A stretch of DNA of 64,000 bases from Leptospirillum ferrooxidans C2-3 (GTDB taxonomy: Bacteria > Nitrospirota > Leptospirillia > Leptospirillales > Leptospirillaceae): positions 1 through 64,000 of the forward strand of contig NC_017094.1 of assembly GCF_000284315.1 (NCBI RefSeq). Direction: 5' to 3'. Both the position numbers and the translations under genes were made by a program. How positions within the stretch are numbered: position 1 is the stretch's first letter; every line of letters starts with the position of its first letter. A model generated the notes under the pieces. The model was not told the DNA's origin and searched no databases. It saw only the letters and a list, made by a program, of their open reading frames with translations. Of the stretch, positions 21,575-29,419 are shown piece after piece.

Positions 21575-21730
21575 GTGATTCAACATCCTGTGAAGGCAAC
21601 AATCCAGGAGGACGGACCCATTCGACGATGGGGGTTGATTCTCGAAGAGGGAAAATATCTTCGGGTCATTCTTCTCCCCGATGGTGAAACCGTTCATAAT
21701 GCCTTTTTTGATCGAGGGTTCAGCCCATGA
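21575..21730 (+). CDS. 51-residue protein paired with a DUF2283 gene
   Basis: GTG 21575 to TGA 21728-21730. The product includes KYLRVILLPDGETVHNAFFDRGFSP, a pattern seen in small proteins encoded just upstream of DUF2283 genes (some called DUF4258-like; family not certain). The stop overlaps the DUF2283 start as ATGA, indicating coupled translation. The ribosome site is weak. This arrangement resembles a toxin-antitoxin module, but no such activity is shown by the sequence. Confidence 0.6.
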   Translation: MIQHPVKATIQEDGPIRRWGLILEEGKYLRVILLPDGETVHNAFFDRGFSP

Positions 21731-21942
21731 AAGTCAAATATTTTGGCGATACGGACACCCTTTACATTGAGTTCAGGGAAGCAGACGTGAGGGAAACAAG
21801 CGATCTGGACGAAAACACGCTGATCGATATCGACCATGAAGGTCAAATATGTGCCATGGCTATAGAACATGTCAGCATTCGGGCGGATATTTCTCATTTT
21901 TCTTTCGAACAGATTCCTGCTCCGGATTTGACAAAAACTTGA
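21727..21942 (+). CDS. DUF2283 domain protein
   Basis: 71 residues. MKVKYFGDTDTLYIEF followed by ENTLIDIDHEGQICAMAIEHVS is the DUF2283 pattern of short beta strands. Function unknown; often found beside a short partner gene as a likely two-gene accessory module. It overlaps the upstream 51-codon gene by 4 bp and is the last intact gene of the island. Confidence 0.8.
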   Translation: MKVKYFGDTDTLYIEFREADVRETSDLDENTLIDIDHEGQICAMAIEHVSIRADISHFSFEQIPAPDLTKT

Positions 21943-22017
21943 TTGGCCCTAGAAGCCACATCTTTCTGGTTTCACTGTTCTCTTTTCGAAGAATCCCCCT
22001 TCCCAGCGAGACAAGTT

Positions 22018-22041
22018 TGGGGGTATTTTTGGGGGTATGAT
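22018..22041 (+). repeat. GGGGGTAT tandem direct repeat near the island's right end
   Basis: Two copies of TTTGGGGGTAT in close succession about 60 bp before the right core. Similar G-rich repeats are often seen near attachment sites of tyrosine-integrase islands, where arm-type binding sites lie. The role here is inferred. Confidence 0.4.
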
Positions 22042-22092
22042 CTAAATTTTAAATCTATGAAATCGTCTAAAATAGGCTATCTCATATGACTA

Positions 22093-22210
22093 TTCGATTC
22101 CCGCCGCCGCCAGATCCAAAGCCATCCAAGATCTCCGGTAAAGTGATCAAGCCAGCGTAAAAGCTGGCTTTTTTCATGTCCTGAGTCCTTCAAGATCCGA
22201 GAGAATCCAT
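22093..22210 (+). repeat. Right direct repeat (attR-like) of the ssrA island
   Basis: Core TTCGATTCCCGCCGCC (22093-22108) directly followed by 102 bp matching 12528-12629 at 100 positions. It lacks the 9 bp (TCCACCATT) that carry the tmRNA CCA end in the left copy. It includes a second copy of the ssrA terminator. Confidence 0.85.
22149..22174 (+). terminator. Duplicated ssrA terminator in the right repeat
   Basis: Same AAGCCAGC / GCTGGCTT hairpin and T run as after ssrA. It now has no RNA gene upstream. Confidence 0.75.
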
Positions 22211-22285
22211 CCTTATAGTTTTACCTCTTCCCACTCTTTGACTGAGGACTGTCCTTCTCGTGCGCTAAAATTTGGTGCCCCACGC

Positions 22286-23488
22286 TCAGAAGGAGGGGAT
22301 CGTGTAGCTCAGGTTCGTGTTCAACTGGAAGGAGTTGTTGACGAATCCGGGAGCGGGGGCGTTCCAGTAGTTGTCGATAGCCTGAATGGAGAAAGCCAGG
22401 GAGTCGATCACCGGGATGGTCACACCTGCCGAGAGATAGGCGAACCAAGCGCTGGAGTTGTTGAACGCCGGCGTGATGTAGGAGTTTTCATTAAAGGTGA
22501 TGTCGTGGGGAAACTTGTAGAAATAGGTGACGGTGAAGGTGGCCCCGACCAGGTTCTGGTCGGCGCTTGCCACCTGGAACTGCTGGTCGATGTAGCTTGC
22601 CGTGAGAGTAAAAGAAAGCTCCTGGGAAGGACGCCTGAGAGCGGTGTATCCCACCCCGGCTCCATAGTTCTGCTGGAGGTTCAGTCCCGTGGTCGAGTTA
22701 TGGTCGTAGAGGGCTTGGACCAGGGCGTAGAAGTCCCTTGAAAAATATTGGTCCTGTTCGGCGTTTCCGTGGAAGATGGAGGTCGAGATGGACGGGGAGT
22801 TGGGTTGGGAAATGGTTCCGTAGGTGCTGGTAAATCCCAGGATGCTCCGGTCGTCCGGTTCGAGCCAGGAGACGGTCGGGATCGTTCTTGTGAAGGCGGT
22901 TCCGAAGTTGAAGGTTTCGAGACTCTGGGTTGCCTCGACGAGGCTTGCCCCTCCGCTCAGCGACCCGTTCCAGCCCTGCCAGAAGTGTTCCGCGCCGTTG
23001 ACCATTTTTTCATAGGTTTTTGACTCGACCAGATGGGTGACGGCGGCAACCGGCATCCGCACCGGCCCCGAAGAGGTACCCACTGTTAGGGTCTGTCCCT
23101 CCACATCGAGGGAGCCCTCCGGGACCTGCCGGTTTGGATGGCCTTGCCGGACCCTGATGTTTTTGGTAAGGACGGCAAAGGGCTCGGGAACGCGAAGGGA
23201 TCTCACATAGGTCCAGGAGATCACGAGCTTTCCTGCCCCCTCTGAAACGAAGGTGATGGTCTTGGCGTCTCCCGAATCAAGCTTGCCCTTCAGCGTGTCC
23301 CCGTTTTTGAGGGTCAGAAGGTCTTGTGATTTGGAGACAGGAGGTGTCGCGAAAACCGGTTGGACAGAGGGTGGGAGGAGAAGCATGGCCAGGAGGCCGA
23401 GGACAAATGCTGGGGGTAAGAAGCGAAACTGTTTCTGCCCGTCTCCTGCCTCTCCCCATTTCTCGCGTGGCCCGGGATGATGGAGCAT
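22286..23488 (-). CDS. DUF481-like outer-membrane protein
   Basis: 400 residues from the ATG at 23488, preceded on its strand by GAGAAGG. A signal peptide (hydrophobic about 22-45, cleavage near FATPP) precedes a domain starting LLTLKNGDTLKGKL, then a long Tyr/Phe/Thr-rich region of alternating strands, ending YTIPSF, as expected of a beta-barrel with a C-terminal aromatic residue. This is the YdiY/DUF481 pattern; function unknown. The frame stays open upstream into the decayed mscL, so a longer start cannot be excluded, but the signal peptide supports 23488. Confidence 0.75.
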   Translation of the reverse strand: MLHHPGPREKWGEAGDGQKQFRFLPPAFVLGLLAMLLLPPSVQPVFATPPVSKSQDLLTLKNGDTLKGKLDSGDAKTITFVSEGAGKLVISWTYVRSLRVPEPFAVLTKNIRVRQGHPNRQVPEGSLDVEGQTLTVGTSSGPVRMPVAAVTHLVESKTYEKMVNGAEHFWQGWNGSLSGGASLVEATQSLETFNFGTAFTRTIPTVSWLEPDDRSILGFTSTYGTISQPNSPSISTSIFHGNAEQDQYFSRDFYALVQALYDHNSTTGLNLQQNYGAGVGYTALRRPSQELSFTLTASYIDQQFQVASADQNLVGATFTVTYFYKFPHDITFNENSYITPAFNNSSAWFAYLSAGVTIPVIDSLAFSIQAIDNYWNAPAPGFVNNSFQLNTNLSYTIPSF

Positions 23489-23584
23489 GGCCTTCTCAGG
23501 AGAGGACCGAGGTGAACTGTGGACATCAGGTGGCACCCAGGTAATGACGGGGAGAAAAGATGGCCAGACCTTGTTGATGGGAGC

Positions 23585-23954
23585 TGCCGGCACCTCTTTC
23601 TTTCGGGGCACCAGGGTGGTCAGCAGGTTGACCCACCGGATCAGAATGAAGACCTAGAAGCCTATGATCACGAAGCCGATGGTTGTATTGATGAAAAGGC
23701 CGTAATCGAACGTTACTGCCCCGGACTTTTGCGCTACCGTGAGGGTGGGGTAGGGTAGGGGGAGGCTTTCCCTGCCTAAGATCGACAAACAGGTTCGAAA
23801 AGTCCGCTTTTCCCGTCAGGAGCCCGATTGGTGGCATGATCATATCGGAGAGCAGGAGACACACGATTTTCCCGAAGGTAGCTCCGATGATGATGCCTAC
23901 GGCCATGACCATCATATTTCTGCGCATCATGAACTTCGTGAATCCCCTTAGCAT
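23585..23954 (-). pseudogene. mscL: mscL, large-conductance mechanosensitive channel (decayed)
   Basis: The N-terminus from ATG 23954 matches MscL (FTKFMMRRNMMVMAVGIII, GATFGKIV, MIMPPIGLLTGKADFSN). Near 23741-23763 an expansion of a CCCTA/CCCCA-rich microrepeat shifts the frame; the second membrane helix then reads in another frame (DYGLFINTTIGFVIIGF) and meets a TAG at about 23654. The C-terminal RKKEVPAAP remains, but its usual end is lost. A strong ribosome site (GGGAGGGCAGGGAG) remains. Not expected to make a channel. Confidence 0.75.
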
Positions 23955-23996
23955 CTCCCTGCCCTCCCCCGGATCGGAAATGTCCTTTCATGGCTC

Positions 23997-24170
23997 TTAT
24001 CCGGAGTAGTCCCGGATCTTTCTCTGAACCACGTGTATTGGTGCCGTGATTTCGATGGAAAGTCTCTTGCTGATAAACTCCCAGTTCGCCAGGAAGTCAT
24101 CTGGAGCCATCTGGATGACGGCGAATTTTGGTTGGGTGTCCGTAACCTTGATGCCCAATAGGATGGGCAT
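23997..24170 (-). CDS. Small hypothetical protein (57 residues)
   Basis: Starts MPILLGIKVTDTQ, then PKFAVIQMAPDDFLANWEF, ends KIRDYSG. Composition is protein-like, with mixed hydrophobic and charged residues and no low complexity. An in-frame TGA lies just upstream of the ATG. No good ribosome site is seen. It lies between the mscL pseudogene and a transposase scrap, so it may itself be the remainder of a larger gene. Not recognised. Confidence 0.35.
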   Translation of the reverse strand: MPILLGIKVTDTQPKFAVIQMAPDDFLANWEFISKRLSIEITAPIHVVQRKIRDYSG

Positions 24171-24560
24171 GCTGATTCAGCGAAATTGATACTTTTCCGA
24201 TTTGAACCTATTAGGAAAACCGGTTTGATTTCCGGATATCCAGTCGTTTCTCCCGACGGTTTTTGGGGTGCTTCGAAGGCGGATTTTTGGTCTTCAACCC
24301 TCTTTGTGATGTGTTCCAAGTCCTCGAATTTCCCAAAGGATAGACCCGATGCATTCGGAATTCAAACTCTTGTGAAGTCGTTCAAATTTGCCGTTTCTTT
24401 GGGGATATTCCAGCCAGACTCTGATTGAGTCCCCAAAATGCAGTCAATCAGTGGGGCTGAAAATGGAAACCATTGTTTCCAGAGATTCACCACACCTATA
24501 CTCATTACTATGCGCATAGACTGTTCCTCCTCTTTTAAACTCGATACGAGATGATCGCCC
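24171..24560. other. Decayed region before the GAF-GGDEF gene
   Basis: Holds the transposase scrap and, on the minus strand, a 51-codon ATG frame (24362-24517) behind a very strong ribosome-like AGAGGAGGA. The 51-residue product (MRIVMSIGVVNLWKQWFPFS...) partly reads the scrap in another frame and is not convincing as a real protein. No other gene is seen. Confidence 0.4.
24294..24443 (-). pseudogene. Transposase scrap, integrase-core (IS3/IS481-like) C-terminal piece
   Basis: 49 codons without a start: GDSIRVWLEYPQRNGKFERL followed by HKSLNSECI. The motif Y-P-Q-x-N-G-K-x-E-R-x-H-x-S-L is the hallmark after the last catalytic region of rve-type transposases. The frame is closed by a TGA on the left and breaks after about 35 residues; a neighbouring frame (FGKFEDLEHITKRVEDQ) may continue it. 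Confidence 0.6.
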
Positions 24561-25640
24561 ATGGGTATTGATTCCTTCCGGATCCTCAAAGAATTGCTCC
24601 GCGAAACGTCATTGCTGACCGGAAGTGTCTTTTTCCAAACGGCAACACAAATTCTTGCGAGGCAACTGAAAGCCGACTTTGTTTTCATCGCATATGTCAA
24701 AGAAGTAGGGCGCGATGAGATGGAAGTCTTGGGATCATGGAAGGGAGGCAAAGCCCTTGGATCATGGGCTTTTCAATTACCCGGAACTCCCTGTGAATTG
24801 ATTTATGCCGATCAGGGAGTCAACTGGAGTGATATACAGGTCGGTGGAGCGGTCTGTGTGAATGAATCACTCCGGAATCGCTTTGAAAGTGCTCGTGATA
24901 CGAATTATGAAGTCTTTATCGGAGTTCCGATGAGGGACTCCAATAAACAATTGATAGGCCATATTGCGCTATTTTTTGAAAAACCATGGATAAACCAGGC
25001 TCATCAGGACCGTATTGTTGAATTGGTGGAACTGTTTTCCTACAAGGTGCAGTCCGAGTTGAACAGGCACTTTTTGGAACAGGAAAGAGCAAGCACTTTG
25101 CTGGAGCTTGAAAAAGCCAATCAGAATCTGGAAAGGGAAACGATTACAGACCCGCTCACCCAGCTATATAACCGGAGATATTTTGCCAGGAGCATGCAAG
25201 AAGCCTATAGCCGATTCAACAGCCACGATTCCCGCTACGCTTTGCTCGTTTTGGATGTGGATTATTTTAAATCCATCAATGATGAATATGGTCATGATAT
25301 AGGAGATAAGGTTCTCAGGCAGGTTTCTTCCGTACTTCTGGCCAATTGCCGGGAAGATGTCGAGTTGCTGTTTCGTATCGGCGGAGAGGAGTTCGCGATC
25401 CTCAGTCAGGGGAAGTATGTCCCGTCGACCCTCCAGGGATTTGCCGAACGGATCAATCAGACCTTCCGGTCGACACCGGTGGAGGGAATCTCCAACCGGG
25501 TGCTGACACTCAGTATCGGGGGCGCGTTTCCGATAGCGGAAGATCGATCATGGGACTCATTGTACAAGAGGGCGGACTCGGCTCTGTATATGGCCAAGGA
25601 GGCAGGCAGGGACCGAACCGTGATCGACGGGAGACAATAA
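24561..25640 (+). CDS. GAF-GGDEF protein, probable diguanylate cyclase
   Basis: 359 residues. A GAF-like sensor domain (about 10-170) and a coiled linker (EQERASTLLELEKANQNLE) precede a GGDEF domain starting at TDPLTQLYNRRYF. The active-site loop is RIGGEEF (GGEEF at 274-278), competent for c-di-GMP synthesis. The usual inhibitory RxxD at nine residues before the loop is absent (Glu there), so product inhibition may be weak. No membrane segment, so cytosolic. It converges with the EAL-HDOD gene, a possible antagonist or effector. Confidence 0.88.
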   Translation: MGIDSFRILKELLRETSLLTGSVFFQTATQILARQLKADFVFIAYVKEVGRDEMEVLGSWKGGKALGSWAFQLPGTPCELIYADQGVNWSDIQVGGAVCVNESLRNRFESARDTNYEVFIGVPMRDSNKQLIGHIALFFEKPWINQAHQDRIVELVELFSYKVQSELNRHFLEQERASTLLELEKANQNLERETITDPLTQLYNRRYFARSMQEAYSRFNSHDSRYALLVLDVDYFKSINDEYGHDIGDKVLRQVSSVLLANCREDVELLFRIGGEEFAILSQGKYVPSTLQGFAERINQTFRSTPVEGISNRVLTLSIGGAFPIAEDRSWDSLYKRADSALYMAKEAGRDRTVIDGRQ

Positions 25641-25702
25641 GCATTCCGATTGTTTCCTTATGCGTGGCCCGATCATTTGTTTGTCCCGACGGGATGTTGA
25701 TA

Positions 25703-26983
25703 TTAAGGGTTGGTCAGAGAGAAAGTCCGGACAATATCATCTGCCCAGAACATTGACTCGCTCAGAGCGATGGCAATGACCTCCTCAGGGAAGGGAACCT
25801 TCGACAGGATCTTTTCCATTTCCGGCCCGTCCGAATGTTCAATCGATCGGGAAAGGGCAAGAAGCATTCCCAGAAAGCCGGTCCCATCCTTCAGCGCTTC
25901 CTTCACTTCCGCCATGGCCGGAAGATCCTGCAGGATCTCTTCCGCCGGACACCCCAAAAGACTCTCAGAGAAAGAAAGCATTCCGGTCATGAATGCCTGG
26001 TCGGAATCCCCTCTTTCTTTCCGGATCCACTCATCGGAGAGAATCTCCATGAATCTGGCCCGGGTCACCGCAAGTCCAAAGACGTTCATGGCATAGCGGT
26101 TCTCAGAGGAAGCCCGTGAAAAGAGAAGCAACTCGATCCATCGTTTCATCTGGCCCCGACCAAGGGAAATAATGGCCTGCCGAAGCCCGGTGACCTTTGT
26201 AACAGGACTTCTTCCGACGACATTTGCAATCTTGATCAGGGAGATCGACAGATCGATATGGGGTTTGACCGCGTCATGAATTTCCCCGATCTCCCCGTCG
26301 GAAAGAATCAGCGACAGGATTCTCATCAGGGCCGGATAGAGAGGATCCCTTTTCCGGGATTCAAGGACGATCGGTCGGGAGAAGAAAAATCCCTGAAAAT
26401 AGGAAAACCCCAAACTCATCGCCAGAGCTTGCTGTTCTGGCGATTCCACCTTCTCTGCGACCAGGGGGATCTTTCTTTCAAGGAGGGTATTTGCAAGAGT
26501 GACAAGATCGTCTCCTCCGACTTTCTGGAAGTCGACCTTGACGAAATCCATGAGAGGGAGAAGTGGTTCCCATGTTGTCAAATCTCCCGCATAGTCGTCG
26601 AGGGCAAGACGGTAGCCCCTCTGCTTGAGCTCCTGACATCGGGCGATCACCTTTTCGGTGACCGGTACCGTCTCGAGAATTTCCAGAACGAAGTGATCGG
26701 TTGACAGGAGAAAAACGAGGTCATTCATCAGGAATTCCTCCCCGATGTTGATCAGTCCCGGAATATTTCCCAGAACCCGCTCCATCCCCACCCCCGTCAT
26801 GGTGTTGATGATCACCTGGGCTGTGGCATGCGAATCGTTGGCGATATCCGCTTCATTTTTTCCAGCCGTCCGGAATAGCAATTCGTATGCAAAAAGACGA
26901 TCATTCCGGTCAAAAATGGCCTGACGCCCCAGAAAGACCACTTCTGATAGACTTTCCGAGCTCACAACTCCACCTGAAGCCAC
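25703..26983 (-). CDS. EAL-HDOD signalling protein (YuxH/CdgJ type)
   Basis: 426 residues. The N-terminal EAL-like domain opens with VFLGRQAIFDRNDRLFAYELLFR, where EAL has become ELL; ALDDYAG, VKVD, VAEKVES and FQGFFFSRP keep several metal and fold residues. The C-terminal half (about 205-400) is an HDOD domain. Relatives of this architecture usually lack phosphodiesterase activity and act through protein contacts in motility or stress control; activity here is open. It lies between a cyclase and a chemotaxis receptor. Confidence 0.85.
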   Translation of the reverse strand: MASGGVVSSESLSEVVFLGRQAIFDRNDRLFAYELLFRTAGKNEADIANDSHATAQVIINTMTGVGMERVLGNIPGLINIGEEFLMNDLVFLLSTDHFVLEILETVPVTEKVIARCQELKQRGYRLALDDYAGDLTTWEPLLPLMDFVKVDFQKVGGDDLVTLANTLLERKIPLVAEKVESPEQQALAMSLGFSYFQGFFFSRPIVLESRKRDPLYPALMRILSLILSDGEIGEIHDAVKPHIDLSISLIKIANVVGRSPVTKVTGLRQAIISLGRGQMKRWIELLLFSRASSENRYAMNVFGLAVTRARFMEILSDEWIRKERGDSDQAFMTGMLSFSESLLGCPAEEILQDLPAMAEVKEALKDGTGFLGMLLALSRSIEHSDGPEMEKILSKVPFPEEVIAIALSESMFWADDIVRTFSLTNP

Positions 26984-27015
26984 ATCCTGTCATTTTGGGT
27001 CATGTTAGGTTCCCT

Positions 27016-28635
27016 TTATACAATAAATCGGACAACCGATTTTTTGAGACTTTCCGTATTTCCCCGGACATTTTGAACATGTTCGCCCATTTTTCCCGAC
27101 ACCTTTTCCATAGCATCAAATCCCTGTATGGAGCGGACAAGAAGACTTTGTGCCTCTTTTATGGCCTTGATCTGGCTTTCTACGCTGGATTTCAGATCGA
27201 CCAGAACATGCTTTGAAATGGAGGAGATTTCTTCGCTGATCGATCCGATACTTCCCTGGGCAGTCTGGTAGTCCCTTTCGCTTTCACGAACCATCATAAC
27301 CGACTGCTCAAGCGATGTGGAAAGAGTGGCGATATCCGTCTGGACAGTCTGGACGATGGACTCGATGGTATTGATCGAGTGGCTGGTGGTTTCGGCGAGC
27401 TTTCTCACTTCATCGGCGACAACGGCAAATCCGCGACCCTGTTCTCCGGCTCTGGCCGCTTCAATGGCGGCATTGAGTGCCAAAAGATTCGTCTGGTCGG
27501 CAATCATCCGGATCTCCGTCACGATGTTCCCGATCTCTTCCGAGCGTTTGACCAGGCTCTCCATGGTTTTCTGTCCTTCAGTTATGCAGGTCGTCACCTG
27601 AAAGACCGAACCGAAGGCTCCCTTTATTGATAAGACGCATTCTTCGGAGGTTTCCTGGGCGCGCTTAGTACTGTCTGCCGTTTCTCCGAATATTCGGGAC
27701 AGTGTCGATGCATCCTCAATCATCTGATCCGCCGTATGGGTGAAGATGGAAAACTCGTCTTTCAGCACTTCAAGTCTGTTTGTCAGCGTTGAAGAGCTCT
27801 CTTCAAGGTTGCCGGAGAGACCGTTGATTCCATCAACCTCACGATGGACAGAACGGATCAGTTCGGCCATCTGATGGATCGACTGATGCATTTCCCGGAT
27901 GATCTGTCCAAACTCGTCCCTCTGATGATATTGAGATCCGCTATTGGCATTTACAAGGTTGCCCTTGGCCATTTCATCCATTTCTCTCTTGACAGTCAAG
28001 ACACCTGCCGAAACGGAACGGATAATTCCCAATCCCAGAAAGAGGGTCGTTCCAATCAAGACAATCGAGAGGATAAGGGAGATCTTGATGGATCGAGAAA
28101 TTTTCATGTTCGCTTTTGTGGCCAGATTGGTGACCAGATGTTCATTATAATTCTGGATCACCAGGGCAGAAGATCTGTAGGCATTGAAGTATTGGTGGAA
28201 AGAGCCTTTGTAGATCGACTGGGCCGCTATGGCCTGATTGGCAAACAGAAGCGCCCGGATCTGGATCTCCGCAAAATAGAAAGATTTCCGGGCAGCTTTC
28301 AGATGTTGCGCATAAACCTGTCCCGCCTGCCCAATCATCGAACTTGAAAGCTTTTCAATCAGCTTTTTGTCTTTTTGATCGAGATCCATTGTTTTTTTCA
28401 GAAGTTTTTTCCGTAAGTCCGGATCATTGGCATAGAGGGCGACTTCCAAGGCCCCTTGAAGAGCCTCCACATGGAATGTCAGACGGGAAGCAATATTGGT
28501 TGTTTCTTGAAGCGAGATCGATTCGGCCATGATCTTTTGGGTGTTCTGGAAAGAACGGAAGGTGACAACAGACGAGAAGAGAAGAACGAGAATAATGACG
28601 CCAAACATCACATAAAGTTTTTTCTTGATAGTCAT
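27016..28635 (-). CDS. Methyl-accepting chemotaxis protein
   Basis: 539 residues. TM1 (about 8-28), a periplasmic four-helix-bundle-type region, TM2 (about 185-205), then a HAMP domain with [14 protein letters not shown]. The cytoplasmic signalling hairpin is complete ([20 protein letters not shown] followed by [19 protein letters not shown]). It would sense a periplasmic cue and control CheA. ATG 28635 follows GGGAG; two upstream in-frame ATGs (28647, 28650) are less well placed. No che genes are in the window, so it must act on a kinase elsewhere. Confidence 0.92.
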   Translation of the reverse strand: MTIKKKLYVMFGVIILVLLFSSVVTFRSFQNTQKIMAESISLQETTNIASRLTFHVEALQGALEVALYANDPDLRKKLLKKTMDLDQKDKKLIEKLSSSMIGQAGQVYAQHLKAARKSFYFAEIQIRALLFANQAIAAQSIYKGSFHQYFNAYRSSALVIQNYNEHLVTNLATKANMKISRSIKISLILSIVLIGTTLFLGLGIIRSVSAGVLTVKREMDEMAKGNLVNANSGSQYHQRDEFGQIIREMHQSIHQMAELIRSVHREVDGINGLSGNLEESSSTLTNRLEVLKDEFSIFTHTADQMIEDASTLSRIFGETADSTKRAQETSEECVLSIKGAFGSVFQVTTCITEGQKTMESLVKRSEEIGNIVTEIRMIADQTNLLALNAAIEAARAGEQGRGFAVVADEVRKLAETTSHSINTIESIVQTVQTDIATLSTSLEQSVMMVRESERDYQTAQGSIGSISEEISSISKHVLVDLKSSVESQIKAIKEAQSLLVRSIQGFDAMEKVSGKMGEHVQNVRGNTESLKKSVVRFIV

Positions 28636-29419
28636 TTGAGCTCCCATCAAAATTGGCTTTTATCCCATCAGGGATCGAGCGGAATTTACAGGTTGGGACG
28701 ATCCGTTCAATCTATTGGGGCGGACTCAATCTGTTGGATCGATCGTCCCCTAACAATCTGGCAAACCCTGACTTCGATCAAAATGGTTCTGGTGGCCTCC
28801 TTTCCGGTTTCAAAACGAGCATTTGCTATGGGACGACAGATCTCCTGAAGATCCTTATCCAAAAACCTCTCATTCCCGTTCATGTTGGAAATTGGGAGGC
28901 TTTTTGGAATAAGTGTCAAGCACTTTCCGGAGAACAGATCACTTTTTTGAGATGAAGGACAATAGAACTCTTTTATGTTGAATGTCAATCTATCTTCAAT
29001 ATTGAATTTAATCATATTAAATATTTTTTTTAATTAACTTAAATAGTAAATAGTCAATTTTTTTATTATATCTATGTTTTTATTCTCTATTGAACTATTT
29101 ACCCTTAAAACATTCTGTATGTATCGAATGGATGTCGAACAAACGGAGAAAAAGGACGGATTATTGGAGAGCAGGAGATATTCAAACGCTCTCTTCACAG
29201 GTATAATCCCAGCCATACAAAAATCATTTTATAGGTTCTCGAGTACCTGCCTCATCGGCCGGAATCCATGATTTCCTGTCCATCATTTAATGAGGGGTGG
29301 GCTGTTTTCAGGTCAATCGTGAGAAGGGATTGATTCTCCGGAGGTCATATCCATTTCAGGACTTCTGGAAATGGCAATTTTGATTTTTGTCTGATTTCTC
29401 ATCTGGAGCAAAGGACAAT
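28636..29419. other. Long intergenic region with regulatory-looking repeats
   Basis: About 780 bp between divergent signalling genes. It holds the inverted repeat at 28695-28749, an imperfect terminator-like hairpin at about 28859-28907 (CCAAAAACCTC / GGGAGGCTTTTTGG) and a very AT-rich stretch at about 28975-29110. No convincing gene. Confidence 0.45.
28695..28749. promoter_or_regulatory. Inverted and direct repeats upstream of the chemotaxis gene
   Basis: Arms GGGACGATC (28695-28703) and GATCGTCCC (28741-28749) enclose two near-identical 12-mers, TCAATCTATTGG and TCAATCTGTTGG, 19 bp apart start to start. The spacing is close to two helical turns, suggesting an operator. Sits 60-115 bp upstream of the receptor start. 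Confidence 0.35.

Larger units (their letters stand above)
12526..22108. mobile_element. Decayed genomic island at the 3' end of ssrA
   Basis: About 9.6 kb lies between two direct copies of the ssrA 3' core plus flank. ssrA is a well-known target of tyrosine integrases. Cargo: broken SNF2 helicase, DUF3800, truncated DUF1156 methylase with an IS1595-like insertion, AT-rich DUF6161-like gene, RelE/ParE toxin-antitoxin pair and a DUF2283 pair. Base composition changes sharply within it (18.8-20.1 kb is clearly AT-rich). No integrase gene is visible, so the element is probably immobile or needs help in trans. Confidence 0.75.

Noticed and set aside
22238-23023. Plus-strand open frames opposite the DUF481-like gene
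   Set aside because: Val/Gly/Glu-rich shadows of the minus-strand beta-barrel gene.
24362-24517. 51-codon minus-strand frame behind a very strong AGAGGAGGA
   Set aside because: It reads the transposase scrap in a different frame, so it is probably fortuitous despite the ribosome-like site.
29074-29271. 65-codon plus-strand frame in the AT-rich intergenic region
   Set aside because: No ribosome site, low-complexity start and no recognisable domain.
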